A stretch of 64,000 nucleotides of DNA, from positions 1 to 64,000 of the forward strand of contig JAZBOY010000100.1 in NCBI GenBank assembly GCA_036351375.1, given 5' to 3'. Under the pieces are notes generated by a model that saw only the letters and a list, made by a program, of their open reading frames with translations, was not told where the DNA came from and did not search any database. Shown in pieces: positions 1-8,286 of this stretch. A program made the translations under genes and the position numbers. Within the stretch, counting starts at the first letter, position 1, and every line of letters starts with the position of its first letter. Source of the DNA: JANQIO01 sp036351375 (GTDB lineage: Bacteria; Pseudomonadota; Gammaproteobacteria; Pseudomonadales; Halieaceae).

Positions 1-279
1 CGTGCCCTTGGGTACGCCACCCAGCGTCGCGATGCGCTCTGCTACCTGGTCGACCATTTCCCGCACGGTGTCTACCTGCGGATCCAACATTTCATGCACC
101 CCGATAAAGTTCGGGCCTACCACGTTCCAGTGGATGTGCTTCAGGGTCAGCCCAAGGTCAATCAGGGCGACCATACGCTCGTCGAGAATGGCAATCGCCT
201 GTTCGGCGCGCTTTTTCTCCAGGCCGGGCGCAGTGAAATTCGTTACATTGTCCTTCAGATTGTTGGCTGCGTTACTAAT
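1..279 (-). CDS. dps: Dps-family ferritin-like DNA-binding/iron-storage protein (3' end cut by window edge)
   Basis: Reading the minus strand from 279 to the edge gives about 93 residues of a Dps protein. Dps forms a 12-subunit cage that oxidises and stores iron and protects DNA in starvation and oxidative stress. The ferroxidase helix is clear: LKHIHWNVVGPNF, then GVHEMLD, with the two His and the Asp expected at the inter-subunit iron site. The C-terminal half lies outside the window. No ATG, GTG or TTG occurs in frame between the upstream stop (379-381) and the conserved region. A perfect AGGAGG (286-291) sits six bases before an ATT codon at 279-277, so I place the start there. Family call is firm; the start is inferred. 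Confidence 0.88.
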   Translation of the reverse strand, partial: MSNAANNLKDNVTNFTAPGLEKKRAEQAIAILDERMVALIDLGLTLKHIHWNVVGPNFIGVHEMLDPQVDTVREMVDQVAERIATLGGVPKGT

Positions 280-372
280 AACGTGCCTCCTGTTTTCTGA
301 TGAATGGAGGCCGGAATGCAGACGGCGATGATTTGCCGTTGTGTGTACTTGTCCCGAGCGACTAGTACCGAG

Positions 373-526
373 GGTGGGTTACCACCGATACAGCCGGCGG
401 GCACTGCATTTGCCGGCATGTGTATAGGAACTTACGCATTTCCCGGAAGATCGGATCACTTCCGGTATTTTCTGCGACTTTTAAGGGGGTCAGAGCCCCA
501 TTGAGACTGACGGCGCACCCGTCAGT
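373..526. repeat. Run of short inverted repeats between dps and the rraA-like gene
   Basis: The gap between dps and the rraA-like stop holds four small palindromes: GGTGG-N4-CCACC (373-386), CCGGAAG-N9-CTTCCGG (443-465, then TATTTT on the + strand), GGGG-TCAGAG-CCCC (about 485-498) and ACTGACGG-N5-CCGTCAGT (506-526). The last one straddles the rraA-like stop codon. None has a convincing U-tract on the minus strand, so they are not clear terminators of the rraA-like gene. They could be mRNA 3' structures or remains of REP-like repeats. Confidence 0.45.
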
Positions 527-998
527 AGAGCTTGCGCCCGGCTACCAGCACGCCGTTGTTGTCGGCATAAAGCCAGTCGCCGGGGTGGATATTGACGCCG
601 CCCAGGTGCAGTGGAATGCCTTGCTGACCGTGGCCCAGCTTTTCGGTTTTCAGCGGAATGGTCCCCAGCGCCTTGACGCCGAGCTCGGTAACGCCAATTT
701 CGTCCACATCACGCACCACACCGTTGATCACCAGCCCGGACCAGCCGTTCTCTGCCGCTTTGGCGGCCAGCATATCGCCCAGCAGCGCCCGGCGCTTCGA
801 CCCGCCGCCATCGACAACGATCACCCGGCCTTCACCGGGCGTGCCCACCAGCTCCTTTACCAGTGAGTTGTCCTCGTGGCACTTCACGGTCACGATTTCG
901 CCGCAGAACGATTTGATTGCACCGTAGCTGCGAAAATCCAGCTCGATGGCGTGTACGTCTTCCGGGAATTCGTCGGCAATGTCCGGGGTGGGCTTCAC
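522..998 (-). CDS. RraA-like protein (RNase E inhibitor family / HMG-CHA aldolase-like)
   Basis: 158 residues, the size of E. coli RraA, with the family core VKCHEDN, VVDGGGS..RRAL, GLVINGV and the C-terminal YADNNGV. RraA binds RNase E and slows RNA decay, but the wider fold also contains metal-dependent 4-hydroxy-4-methyl-2-oxoglutarate / oxaloacetate-type aldolases. This copy carries D75-X20-R96-D97, the pattern proposed for the aldolases; in E. coli RraA the residue after that Arg is Gln. It starts at GTG (998), overlapping the acyl-CoA dehydrogenase stop as GTGA, so the two are translationally coupled. That favours a metabolic role beside or instead of RNase E control. Family certain, activity not settled. 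Confidence 0.85.
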   Translation of the reverse strand: MKPTPDIADEFPEDVHAIELDFRSYGAIKSFCGEIVTVKCHEDNSLVKELVGTPGEGRVIVVDGGGSKRRALLGDMLAAKAAENGWSGLVINGVVRDVDEIGVTELGVKALGTIPLKTEKLGHGQQGIPLHLGGVNIHPGDWLYADNNGVLVAGRKLY

Positions 999-2737
999 AG
1001 CCAGTTCTCCGCGTAGTCGAGCAATGCGTCGCCGCCGGCAATCGCCCCGGCAAATCCTGCCGCCCGCGGCAGGACGCTCTCACAATAAAAGCGCGCGGTG
1101 ACCAGCTTGCGCTGGTAGAAGGGATTATCGCTGCCCTCATCGAGGCGCCGCCTTGCGACCAGTGCCGAGCGCAGCAGGTGCCATGCGCCCATCACGTAGC
1201 CGGTCTGCATCATGTAATCATAGGCGCGGGCCAGTGCCGCGGGGCGATTGTCCTGCCAGTTGGCCAGTATGGTCGCCGTGGAATGGCGCAGCTCCGCCAG
1301 CGCAGCCGCCAGCGGTCCGGTCAGTTCAGGCATATCACTCGCCGCAGCCAGCGTCTCATCGATCTCTGCCAGCAATGCTTCCATGGCGGCGCCGCCGTCG
1401 CGGCCCAGCTTGCGACTCACCAGGTCCTGGGCCTGGATGCCATTGGTACCCTCGTAGATAGGCGCAATCCGCGCATCGCGCAGGTACTGCGCAGCGCCGG
1501 TTTCTTCCACAAAACCCATACCGCCGTGCACCTGTACACCCAGCGATGCCAGCTCCATGCCCACTTCCGTCAGCCAGCCCTTGACCACCGGAATCATCAG
1601 GTCCAGGCGTGCCTGCGCGGCTGCATCCTTGCCGTGGTGCGCATGGTCCATGGTCACCGCTTCCGTGTAGGCAAAGGCGCGCATGGCCTCATTGAGCGAG
1701 CGCATGATCAGCAGCATGCGCTTTACATCCGGATGCTGGATGATCGGCACACCGCCCTGCACACGATCGCGGGCGTAGGCCACCGCCTGCTGATAGGCGC
1801 CCTCGCCGATGCTCAGGCCCTCAAGGCCAATCTTCAGCCGCGCCTCGTTCATCATCGTGAACATGGCCCGCAGCCCGCCGTTCTCCTCGCCCACCAGGTA
1901 ACCGATGGCGCCGTCGTTGTCGCCAAATGCCATCACGCAGGTGGGGCTGCCGTGGATGCCCAGCTTGTGCTCCACGGATACCGGGTACACGTCATTGCGC
2001 TCACCCAGGCTGCCGTCTTCGTTAACCAGGTATTTGGGCACAACGAACAGGGAGATACCCTTGCTACCTTCCGGTGCGTCCGGCAGCTTGGCCAACACCA
2101 GGTGCACAATATTGTCGGTAGCATCGTGGTCGCCCCAGGTGATGTAGATCTTCTGGCCGAAGATGCGGTAGCGGTCGCCGTCCGGCACCGCGCGCGTTTT
2201 CATCACACCGAGATCAGACCCGGCGCCCGACTCCGTCAGGTTCATCGTACCGGTCCATTCGCCGCTGTAGATCCTGGTCAGGTAGGTCGCCTTCTGCTCA
2301 TCACTGGCGTGGGAGGCCAGCGCCAGCGCCGCCCCCATCGAGAGTACCGGGCACAGCGACAGCGACATATCCGCACTGGCCCACATCTCACAGGCGGCGG
2401 TGGTATAGATTTCCGGCAGACCCTGCCCCCCAAACTCCTCCGGCGCCGAGATGCCCAGCCAGCCGCCCTCGCCCAGCTGCTTCAGGGCATCAGCGTAACC
2501 CGGCGTAATCGTCACCTTGCCATCGGCACAGGTCGCCCCCTGGGTATCGCCCACACGACGTAGCGGACCCCACACATCTCCAGTCAGTCGGGCAGATTCA
2601 TCCAACAACGCGGTGGTCAGATCTGCGCCCACGCCCTTCTCGGCGAAGTTGTTGATGGGTCCGAGGTTGGTCTCGATGTCACACAGTTCGTCGATGACAA
2701 ACTGCATGTCCTCAACCGGCGCGCGGTAATGGCTCAT
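995..2737 (-). CDS. Acyl-CoA dehydrogenase with extra C-terminal domain (DmdC-like branch)
   Basis: 580 residues, longer than the usual 380-residue acyl-CoA dehydrogenases. It has the N-terminal helical, central beta and C-terminal helical domains followed by about 110 extra residues, as in 3-methylmercaptopropionyl-CoA dehydrogenase DmdC and related enzymes. Visible signatures are MNLTESGAGSDLG (flavin/substrate region), QVHGGMGFVEETG and YEGTNGIQAQDL, where E429 is the expected catalytic base. It introduces an alpha-beta double bond in an acyl-CoA and passes electrons to ETF. The chain specificity cannot be read from sequence. ATG start at 2737. It is the first gene of a two-gene unit with the RraA-like gene and diverges from a LysR regulator that may control it. 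Confidence 0.93.
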   Translation of the reverse strand: MSHYRAPVEDMQFVIDELCDIETNLGPINNFAEKGVGADLTTALLDESARLTGDVWGPLRRVGDTQGATCADGKVTITPGYADALKQLGEGGWLGISAPEEFGGQGLPEIYTTAACEMWASADMSLSLCPVLSMGAALALASHASDEQKATYLTRIYSGEWTGTMNLTESGAGSDLGVMKTRAVPDGDRYRIFGQKIYITWGDHDATDNIVHLVLAKLPDAPEGSKGISLFVVPKYLVNEDGSLGERNDVYPVSVEHKLGIHGSPTCVMAFGDNDGAIGYLVGEENGGLRAMFTMMNEARLKIGLEGLSIGEGAYQQAVAYARDRVQGGVPIIQHPDVKRMLLIMRSLNEAMRAFAYTEAVTMDHAHHGKDAAAQARLDLMIPVVKGWLTEVGMELASLGVQVHGGMGFVEETGAAQYLRDARIAPIYEGTNGIQAQDLVSRKLGRDGGAAMEALLAEIDETLAAASDMPELTGPLAAALAELRHSTATILANWQDNRPAALARAYDYMMQTGYVMGAWHLLRSALVARRRLDEGSDNPFYQRKLVTARFYCESVLPRAAGFAGAIAGGDALLDYAENWL

Positions 2738-2960
2738 GTCTTGGTCCTATTGGCACTGAGCCCGAGGGGTTGGCGCGTGTCTGGGGCGGGACCGTGCGCA
2801 GCATGGAGGCTGGGGGCCGCCAAGGCCGGCCGAGCCTACAGGGACGTATTCACGGCGTGTCCCGCGCCAGATATGCGTCAAGCCTTCGGGCGGTGGTTAA
2901 ACAATGCGACGTATTGTACTGGGCCTTGGCTTGATTTGCCGTCGCATCACCAGGCTGGGA

Positions 2961-2982
2961 ATTATCGCGACCACGTGATAAT
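2961..2982. promoter_or_regulatory. Candidate LysR operator palindrome
   Basis: A 22-bp imperfect palindrome, ATTATCGCG-ACCA-CGTGATAAT, has 9-bp arms with one mismatch. It lies 39 bp upstream of the lysR start in the 283-bp gap shared with the divergent acyl-CoA dehydrogenase gene. It fits the T-N11-A style of LysR-type sites and the usual position for autoregulation plus control of the divergent target. Confidence 0.5.
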
Positions 2983-3020
2983 TTTCCAAATCAATCATCT
3001 TCATTGTAAGCATTCAGCCA

Positions 3021-3968
3021 GTGAATATTAACCGCGTCGACCTCAACCTCCTGGTGTACCTGGACGTGCTGCTGCGCGAACGCAACGTCACCCAGGCCGC
3101 CAACCAGCTGAACTTGTCCCAGCCCGCCATGAGCAACGGCCTGCGGCGCCTGCGGGAAGTGTTCAACGACCCCCTGCTGGTGCGCACCAGCGATGGCATG
3201 ACCCCCACCGAGAGAGCCTTGGAGCTGGAGCCGCTGGTGCGGGATATTCTCAGCAAGGTCGACCAGGCCCTGCAGCCGACCGCGGACTTCGACCCCGGCA
3301 GCGCCGAGCGGGTATTCCGCATCATGGCCAGCGACTACGCCGAGAGCACCCTGTTGCCGGCCCTGCTGGCCAAGCTGCGCAAGGACGCGCCGGGCATCAG
3401 CCTGGACATCATGACCCCCAGTGACGTGAGCTTCCTGGACGTGGAACGCGGCAAGGTTGACCTGGTGATCAACCGCTTCGACTCCATGCCCCAGTCCTTC
3501 CACCAGAACACCGTGTGGACCGACAGCTTTTCCTGCCTGTTGAGCGTGGACAACCCGCTGCTGCAGGACTTTACCCTCGACAACTATCTCAAGGCCCAGC
3601 ATGTCTGGGTCAGCAAGACCGGCATGGGCGTCGGCGTCGGCGTGAACCCGGAAGACGTGCAGCGCCTGGGCTGGGTAGACGCCGCCCTGGCCAAGCTGGG
3701 CAAGAAGCGCCATATCACCGTATTCACACGCCACTACCAGGCCGCCATGATCCTGGCAGAGCGCAACGACCTGGTCGTAACCTTGCCCACCCTGGCGGCC
3801 CAGCTGCAGCACGAAAACCCGCGGCTGGTCATCAAAACGCCGCCGCTGGAGATTCCGCCTCTGGAGCTGAAGCTGGCCTGGAGCCCGTTGCTGCAGCATA
3901 ACCCCGCCAACCGCTGGCTACGCCAGCTGATCGTGGAAACCGGCCGCGAGGTGAGCTGGGACCACTGA
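3021..3968 (+). CDS. LysR-family transcriptional regulator
   Basis: 315 residues with an N-terminal winged helix-turn-helix of LysR type (VTQAANQLNLSQPAMSNGLR, residues about 24-43) and a periplasmic-binding-like effector domain from about residue 90. The order NLLVYLDVLLRERNVTQAA and LVRTSDGMTPTERA resembles the NodD/LinR-like branch. GTG start at 3021, with no better start downstream before the helix-turn-helix. It is divergent from the acyl-CoA dehydrogenase / rraA-like pair and just upstream of glcB on the same strand. The divergent pair is the more usual target, but regulation of glcB is also possible. The effector is unknown. Confidence 0.92.
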   Translation: MNINRVDLNLLVYLDVLLRERNVTQAANQLNLSQPAMSNGLRRLREVFNDPLLVRTSDGMTPTERALELEPLVRDILSKVDQALQPTADFDPGSAERVFRIMASDYAESTLLPALLAKLRKDAPGISLDIMTPSDVSFLDVERGKVDLVINRFDSMPQSFHQNTVWTDSFSCLLSVDNPLLQDFTLDNYLKAQHVWVSKTGMGVGVGVNPEDVQRLGWVDAALAKLGKKRHITVFTRHYQAAMILAERNDLVVTLPTLAAQLQHENPRLVIKTPPLEIPPLELKLAWSPLLQHNPANRWLRQLIVETGREVSWDH

Positions 3969-4030
3969 ACAGCCGCGCGAGTCGCCGCAGCCGCATTCAG
4001 CGAGTGTATGGTGGCGATAAAGGCTATTGA

Positions 4031-4059
4031 TTGGATAAATTTTGGTCTCCCCCTAAACT
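4031..4059 (+). promoter_or_regulatory. Possible sigma-70 promoter for glcB
   Basis: TTGGAT (4031-4036), 17 bp, then TAAACT (4054-4059), ending 23 bp before the first glcB ATG. Both hexamers match consensus only moderately. Transcription could also come through from lysR. Confidence 0.3.
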
Positions 4060-4082
4060 AGCGGCAAATCACCGAATTAACG

Positions 4083-6278
4083 ATGTCCATGTCCGAACGC
4101 ATCCCGCAAGCCGGCCTCTTGGTCGCACCCGAAATCCAGGCCCTCGTCGACGAGATCCTGCCCATTACCGGCCTCGAGGCCACTGCCTTCTGGGAGGGCG
4201 TGGCCACCATATTCTCCGACCTGGCACCGCGTAACCGGGAGCTGTTGGCGATTCGAGAAGACATGCAGGCAAAGATCGACGCCTGGCACCGGGAGTACCC
4301 CGGGGCAGACTACGACCGCGCAGCCTACCGGGCTTTCCTGGAGGAGATCGGTTACCTGCTGCCACAGCCCGGCGAGGTGAGGGTCAGCGCCGCCAATGTC
4401 GACCCGGAAATTGCCACCACCGCTGGGCCGCAGCTGGTGGTGCCGGTGATGAATGCCCGCTACGCCCTGAATGCCGCCAATGCCCGCTGGGGCAGCCTCT
4501 ACGATGCGCTCTACGGCACTGATGTGATCCCGGAAGACGACGGCGCCGATCGCACCGGCGGCTACAACCCGGTGCGCGGAGATCGCGTGATCGCCTGGGC
4601 CCGCAGTTTCCTCGACGATGCCGTGCCACTGGCCAGCGGCAGCCATGCCGATGCTGTGCTGTACGCGATTGTCGACAACAGCCTGCAGGTACGCCTGGGC
4701 AGCGGCGACACCGTCGGCCTGGCCGACCCCGCCGCGCTGCAGGGCTACCTGGGCGAGCCCACCAACCCGCAATCAATACTGCTCAAGCACAACGGCCTGC
4801 ACATCGAGATCCAGGTGGATCACAGCCACCCGGTCGGCAAAACCGATGCCGCCGGCGTCAAGGACGTGGTACTGGAAGCCGCCATCACCACCATCCAGGA
4901 CTGCGAGGATTCCATCGCCGCAGTGGATGCCGAAGACAAGGCGCTGGTCTACCGCAACTGGCTGGGCCTGATGCGCGGCGACCTGAGCGAGAGTTTCCAG
5001 AAGGGCGGTGAGACCCTGGAGCGCCACCTCAACCCCGACCGTGAGTTCATCGGCCTTGACGGCGCACCACTGGTGCTGCCGGGACGCAGCCTGCTGTTCG
5101 TGCGCAATGTCGGCCACCTGATGACCACCGACGCCATTCTCGATGCCGACGGCAATGAACTGCCCGAGGGGATTTGCGATGCCATCTTCACCAGTGCCAT
5201 CGCCCTGTATGACCTGAAGGGCGAGAACCGGGTCAGCAATTCCCGCGCCGGCAGCGTCTATATCGTCAAGCCGAAGATGCATGGCCCCGAGGAAGTGGCC
5301 TTCGCCTGTGAATTGTTCAGCCGCGTGGAAGACTTGCTGGGCCTCGAGCGCAACACCCTGAAGATGGGCATCATGGACGAGGAGCGCCGCACCACGGTCA
5401 ACCTCAAGGCCTGCATCGAAGTGGCGGCGGAACGCCTGGTGTTTATTAACACGGGCTTCCTTGACCGCACCGGTGATGAGATACACACCAGCATGGAAGC
5501 CGGGCCCATGGTCGCCAAAGGCGCCATGAAATCGCAGCCGTGGATACTCGCCTACGAGGACTGGAACGTGGACACCGGCCTGGCCTGCGGCCTCAAGGGC
5601 CGCGCCCAGATCGGCAAGGGCATGTGGGCCATGCCCGACCTGATGAGCGCGATGATGGAACAGAAAGTCGGCCACCCTTCTGCCGGCGCCAGCACCGCCT
5701 GGGTGCCCTCACCCACGGCCGCGACCCTGCACGCGGTGCACTATCACCGGGTAGACGTGGCGGCGCGCCAGGCCGAGATCGGTCGCCAGGCCCGCGCTGC
5801 CCTCGAGGATATTCTCGCCATCCCGCTGGCAGAGGCGGCACCGGACGCAGACACCATCCAGCGTGAGCTGGACAACAATGCGCAGGGCATTCTCGGCTAC
5901 GTGGTGCGCTGGATCGACCAGGGCGTGGGCTGCTCCAAGGTACCCGACATCAATGACGTGGGGCTGATGGAAGACCGCGCCACACTACGCATCTCCAGCC
6001 AGCACATCGCCAACTGGTTGCGCCACGGCGTCTGCAGCGAGGAGCAGGTCATGGAAACCCTCCAGCGCATGGCCGCGGTGGTCGACCAGCAGAACGCCGG
6101 CGACGCCGCCTACCGGGCCATGGCACCGGACTTTGAGGACAGCGTGGCCTTCCAGGCTGCCTGCGACCTGGTCTTCAAGGGCTGCGAGCAGCCCAGCGGA
6201 TACACCGAGCCGGTGCTGCACGCGCGCCGCCGGGAGGCCAAGGCCAAACAGGCAGCGGACAGCAGCGCCGCCGCCTAG
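4083..6278 (+). CDS. glcB: Malate synthase G
   Basis: 731 residues, matching the usual length of about 720 for the monomeric G isoform. The enzyme condenses glyoxylate with acetyl-CoA to malate in glyoxylate / glycolate use. The core PKMHGPEEVAF, LKMGIMDEERRT, NTGFLDRTGDEIHTSMEAG and GKGMWAMPDLM is intact. The catalytic Asp is D631 in LMEDRATL and the reactive Cys is C617 in VGCSKVPD, at the same numbers as in the E. coli enzyme. The start is ATG 4083 or ATG 4089; neither has a strong Shine-Dalgarno. No isocitrate lyase or glycolate oxidase gene lies nearby, so it stands alone behind lysR. Confidence 0.97.
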   Translation: MSMSERIPQAGLLVAPEIQALVDEILPITGLEATAFWEGVATIFSDLAPRNRELLAIREDMQAKIDAWHREYPGADYDRAAYRAFLEEIGYLLPQPGEVRVSAANVDPEIATTAGPQLVVPVMNARYALNAANARWGSLYDALYGTDVIPEDDGADRTGGYNPVRGDRVIAWARSFLDDAVPLASGSHADAVLYAIVDNSLQVRLGSGDTVGLADPAALQGYLGEPTNPQSILLKHNGLHIEIQVDHSHPVGKTDAAGVKDVVLEAAITTIQDCEDSIAAVDAEDKALVYRNWLGLMRGDLSESFQKGGETLERHLNPDREFIGLDGAPLVLPGRSLLFVRNVGHLMTTDAILDADGNELPEGICDAIFTSAIALYDLKGENRVSNSRAGSVYIVKPKMHGPEEVAFACELFSRVEDLLGLERNTLKMGIMDEERRTTVNLKACIEVAAERLVFINTGFLDRTGDEIHTSMEAGPMVAKGAMKSQPWILAYEDWNVDTGLACGLKGRAQIGKGMWAMPDLMSAMMEQKVGHPSAGASTAWVPSPTAATLHAVHYHRVDVAARQAEIGRQARAALEDILAIPLAEAAPDADTIQRELDNNAQGILGYVVRWIDQGVGCSKVPDINDVGLMEDRATLRISSQHIANWLRHGVCSEEQVMETLQRMAAVVDQQNAGDAAYRAMAPDFEDSVAFQAACDLVFKGCEQPSGYTEPVLHARRREAKAKQAADSSAAA

Positions 6279-6328
6279 GCCATAACAGCGGCGGAATATC
6301 GCCGGGAGCGTGAACCGCGTCACTGCTG

Positions 6329-6346
6329 GCAGCTTGGGCTGCTTTT
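6329..6346 (+). terminator. Weak candidate terminator after glcB
   Basis: GCAGC-TTGG-GCTGC followed by TTTT, 50 bp after the glcB stop. The 5-bp GC-rich stem and short T-run make it a weak intrinsic terminator at best. Confidence 0.35.
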
Positions 6347-6464
6347 GGGGCTGCGGTAGACTCTGGGTTTGACCTGGAGTGGATACATTCCGCATGCCCC
6401 ACCCTGACCCGGGCTTTTATCAGGGAATCCTGCAGCGATCGCCTGCTGATCGGTACGGGATGCC

Positions 6465-7262
6465 GTGCCCATGACTGAGCTGCTGTCTCCGAGCAACTGG
6501 CTCCCACCCATCCTCGAGCGAGCCCTGCGTCGCATCAGCCCGCGCGCCCTGCGCCTGGCCGGGCCCTATCCAGACTGGTCAGCGGCCAGCCGCGCAGCCT
6601 CAGGCTACGACGCCGAGGCCATTCTCGAACGCATTGCCAGCGCCCAGCGCGCAGTACGCAATGGTGAGGCCTGCTACGAACGCGACGGCGTGCTGTTCGA
6701 TACGCCGGACTTCGAGTTCTCGCTGGTGGCCTTGCTGCAGCGCGCCGCCGCCGACAACCGCGGCAAGCTTACCGTTCTCGACTTCGGAGGTTCTCTCGGA
6801 ACCTCCTACATCCGCAATCGCGCCCTGCTCGACAACATCAACACACTGCTCTGGCAGGTCGTGGAGCTGGGCAAGCGGGAATTTGAAGACCGGGCACTCA
6901 AGTTCGAAGACAGTATTGCCGAGTGCCAGCCACCGGACGTGGTGTTGTTGCGCAGTGTCCTGCAGTACCTGCCGGAGCCCCATGCGCTGGTCGAGGAACT
7001 CGCCACCCTGTCGCCGACCTGGATATTTGTGGACCGCACCCCCTTCACGCGCAGCGGGGAAGAGGCAGTGATGCTGCAAAAGGTACCGGCCAAGGTCTAT
7101 CGCGCCAGCTACCCGGCCTGGGTGCTGTCATGGGATAAGCTGTGCGCCCAGCTGGCCACTCACTACTCCCTGGTGTGTGAGATTCCCTCCGCCGAAAATG
7201 ACGCCGGCAGCGGTCGCTTCCGGGCTGACTACCGCGGCGGAATCTTCAGAAGGCAGGCTTGA
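6465..7262 (+). CDS. Putative SAM-dependent methyltransferase, TIGR04325-like, surface-glycan locus
   Basis: 265 residues with a degenerate class I methyltransferase fold: LTVLDFGGSLGTSY (SAM loop, about residues 104-117), then VVLLRSVLQYLPEPHALVEEL, typical of the motif after the fourth strand. It resembles the TIGR04325 family that sits in LPS and exopolysaccharide clusters. The acceptor is unknown, probably a sugar or a glycan end. The listed start is GTG (6465); ATG six bases later is equally possible. It is the first gene of a four-gene + strand set with an SDR, a sugar aminotransferase and a glycosyltransferase, so it probably decorates the same glycan. Confidence 0.75.
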   Translation: MPMTELLSPSNWLPPILERALRRISPRALRLAGPYPDWSAASRAASGYDAEAILERIASAQRAVRNGEACYERDGVLFDTPDFEFSLVALLQRAAADNRGKLTVLDFGGSLGTSYIRNRALLDNINTLLWQVVELGKREFEDRALKFEDSIAECQPPDVVLLRSVLQYLPEPHALVEELATLSPTWIFVDRTPFTRSGEEAVMLQKVPAKVYRASYPAWVLSWDKLCAQLATHYSLVCEIPSAENDAGSGRFRADYRGGIFRRQA

Positions 7263-7278
7263 GTGAAAGGCGCACACC

Positions 7279-8277
7279 ATGACTGACGGCAACAACCCGA
7301 ACGAATTCGCCGGCGCCCGCGTCCTCATCACCGGCGGCCTGGGCTTCATCGGTTCCAACCTCGCCGCCAAGCTGGTTGAGCTTGGCGCCGAGGTTACCCT
7401 GATCGACACCCTGGTACCCGAATACGGCGGCAACCGTTTCAACATCGATCCCATCCGCGACCGGGTCACCGTCAATATCTCTGACGTGCGCGATACGGAC
7501 AGCATGCGCAGCATCATTGCCGACCAGCAGTACCTGTTCAACCTGGCGGGACAGACCAGTCACATGGATTCCATGGAGGATCCCTACACCGATCTCGCCA
7601 TCAACTGCGGTGCCCAGCTTTCGATCCTGGAGGCCTGCCGCAACTACAATCCCGAAATCAAGGTGGTATTCGCGAGCACCCGGCAGATCTACGGCAAGCC
7701 CGCCTACCTGCCGGTGGATGAGCAGCACCTGGTACAGCCGGTGGACGTGAACGGCATCAACAAAGCGGCCGGTGAGTGGTACCACATCCTCTATAACAAC
7801 GTTTATGGCGTTCGCTCCTGTGCGCTGCGACTGACCAATACTTACGGCCCGCGCATGCGCGTGAAGGACGCGCGCCAGACTTTCGTGGGTATCTGGGTCA
7901 AGCTGCTGTTGCAGGGCCAGCCCATCGAGGTCTGGGGCGGTGATCAGCTGCGCGACTTCAACTACGTGGACGATGTGGTGGATGCCCTGTTGACCTGCGC
8001 TCGCAACGATGCCGCCTGGGGCAATGTCTTCAACCTCGGTGACAGTGAAATCATTGACCTCAAGTCGCTGGCGGAGCTGATGATCGACGTTCACGGGGGC
8101 GGCGACTACCGGGTTCACGAGTTCCCCGAGGAGCGCAAGAAGATCGATATCGGCGACTACTACTCCGACTGGCAGAAAATACACCAGGCCCTCGGCTGGC
8201 AGCCGCAGACCAGCCTGGCCGCGGGCATGGCACACACCTTCGAGCACTACCGGGCACACCTGGACCACTATCTGTAG
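7279..8277 (+). CDS. NAD-dependent sugar epimerase/dehydratase-type SDR with altered active site
   Basis: 332 residues of extended short-chain dehydrogenase. The nucleotide loop GGLGFIGSN and the acidic NAD-selecting residue after VTLIDT are present, followed by LAGQTSHMDSM, ASTRQIYG and LRLTNTYGPRMR. These point to a nucleotide-sugar 4-epimerase or 4,6-dehydratase relative. The YxxxK catalytic pair is changed: K162 is there, but the Tyr position is N158 (NGINKAAGE). So the usual acid/base Tyr is missing and another residue must serve, or the enzyme does a different reaction. It lies 16 bp after the methyltransferase and 9 bp before a DegT aminotransferase. SDR plus DegT often make amino-deoxy sugars. 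Confidence 0.85.
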   Translation: MTDGNNPNEFAGARVLITGGLGFIGSNLAAKLVELGAEVTLIDTLVPEYGGNRFNIDPIRDRVTVNISDVRDTDSMRSIIADQQYLFNLAGQTSHMDSMEDPYTDLAINCGAQLSILEACRNYNPEIKVVFASTRQIYGKPAYLPVDEQHLVQPVDVNGINKAAGEWYHILYNNVYGVRSCALRLTNTYGPRMRVKDARQTFVGIWVKLLLQGQPIEVWGGDQLRDFNYVDDVVDALLTCARNDAAWGNVFNLGDSEIIDLKSLAELMIDVHGGGDYRVHEFPEERKKIDIGDYYSDWQKIHQALGWQPQTSLAAGMAHTFEHYRAHLDHYL

Positions 8278-8286
8278 GCATTCACT

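Noticed and set aside
443..471. Intrinsic terminator for rraA-like
   Set aside because: The 7-bp stem is followed by TATTTT only on the + strand, which is the wrong direction for the minus-strand gene.
917..2563. 548-residue + strand frame opposite the acyl-CoA dehydrogenase
   Set aside because: Mirror of a well-supported gene; low-complexity His/Gln/Arg composition and no recognisable motif.
2729..3031. 100-residue + strand frame in the lysR / acyl-CoA dehydrogenase spacer
   Set aside because: It runs through the likely promoter region and into lysR, lacks a Shine-Dalgarno and resembles no protein.
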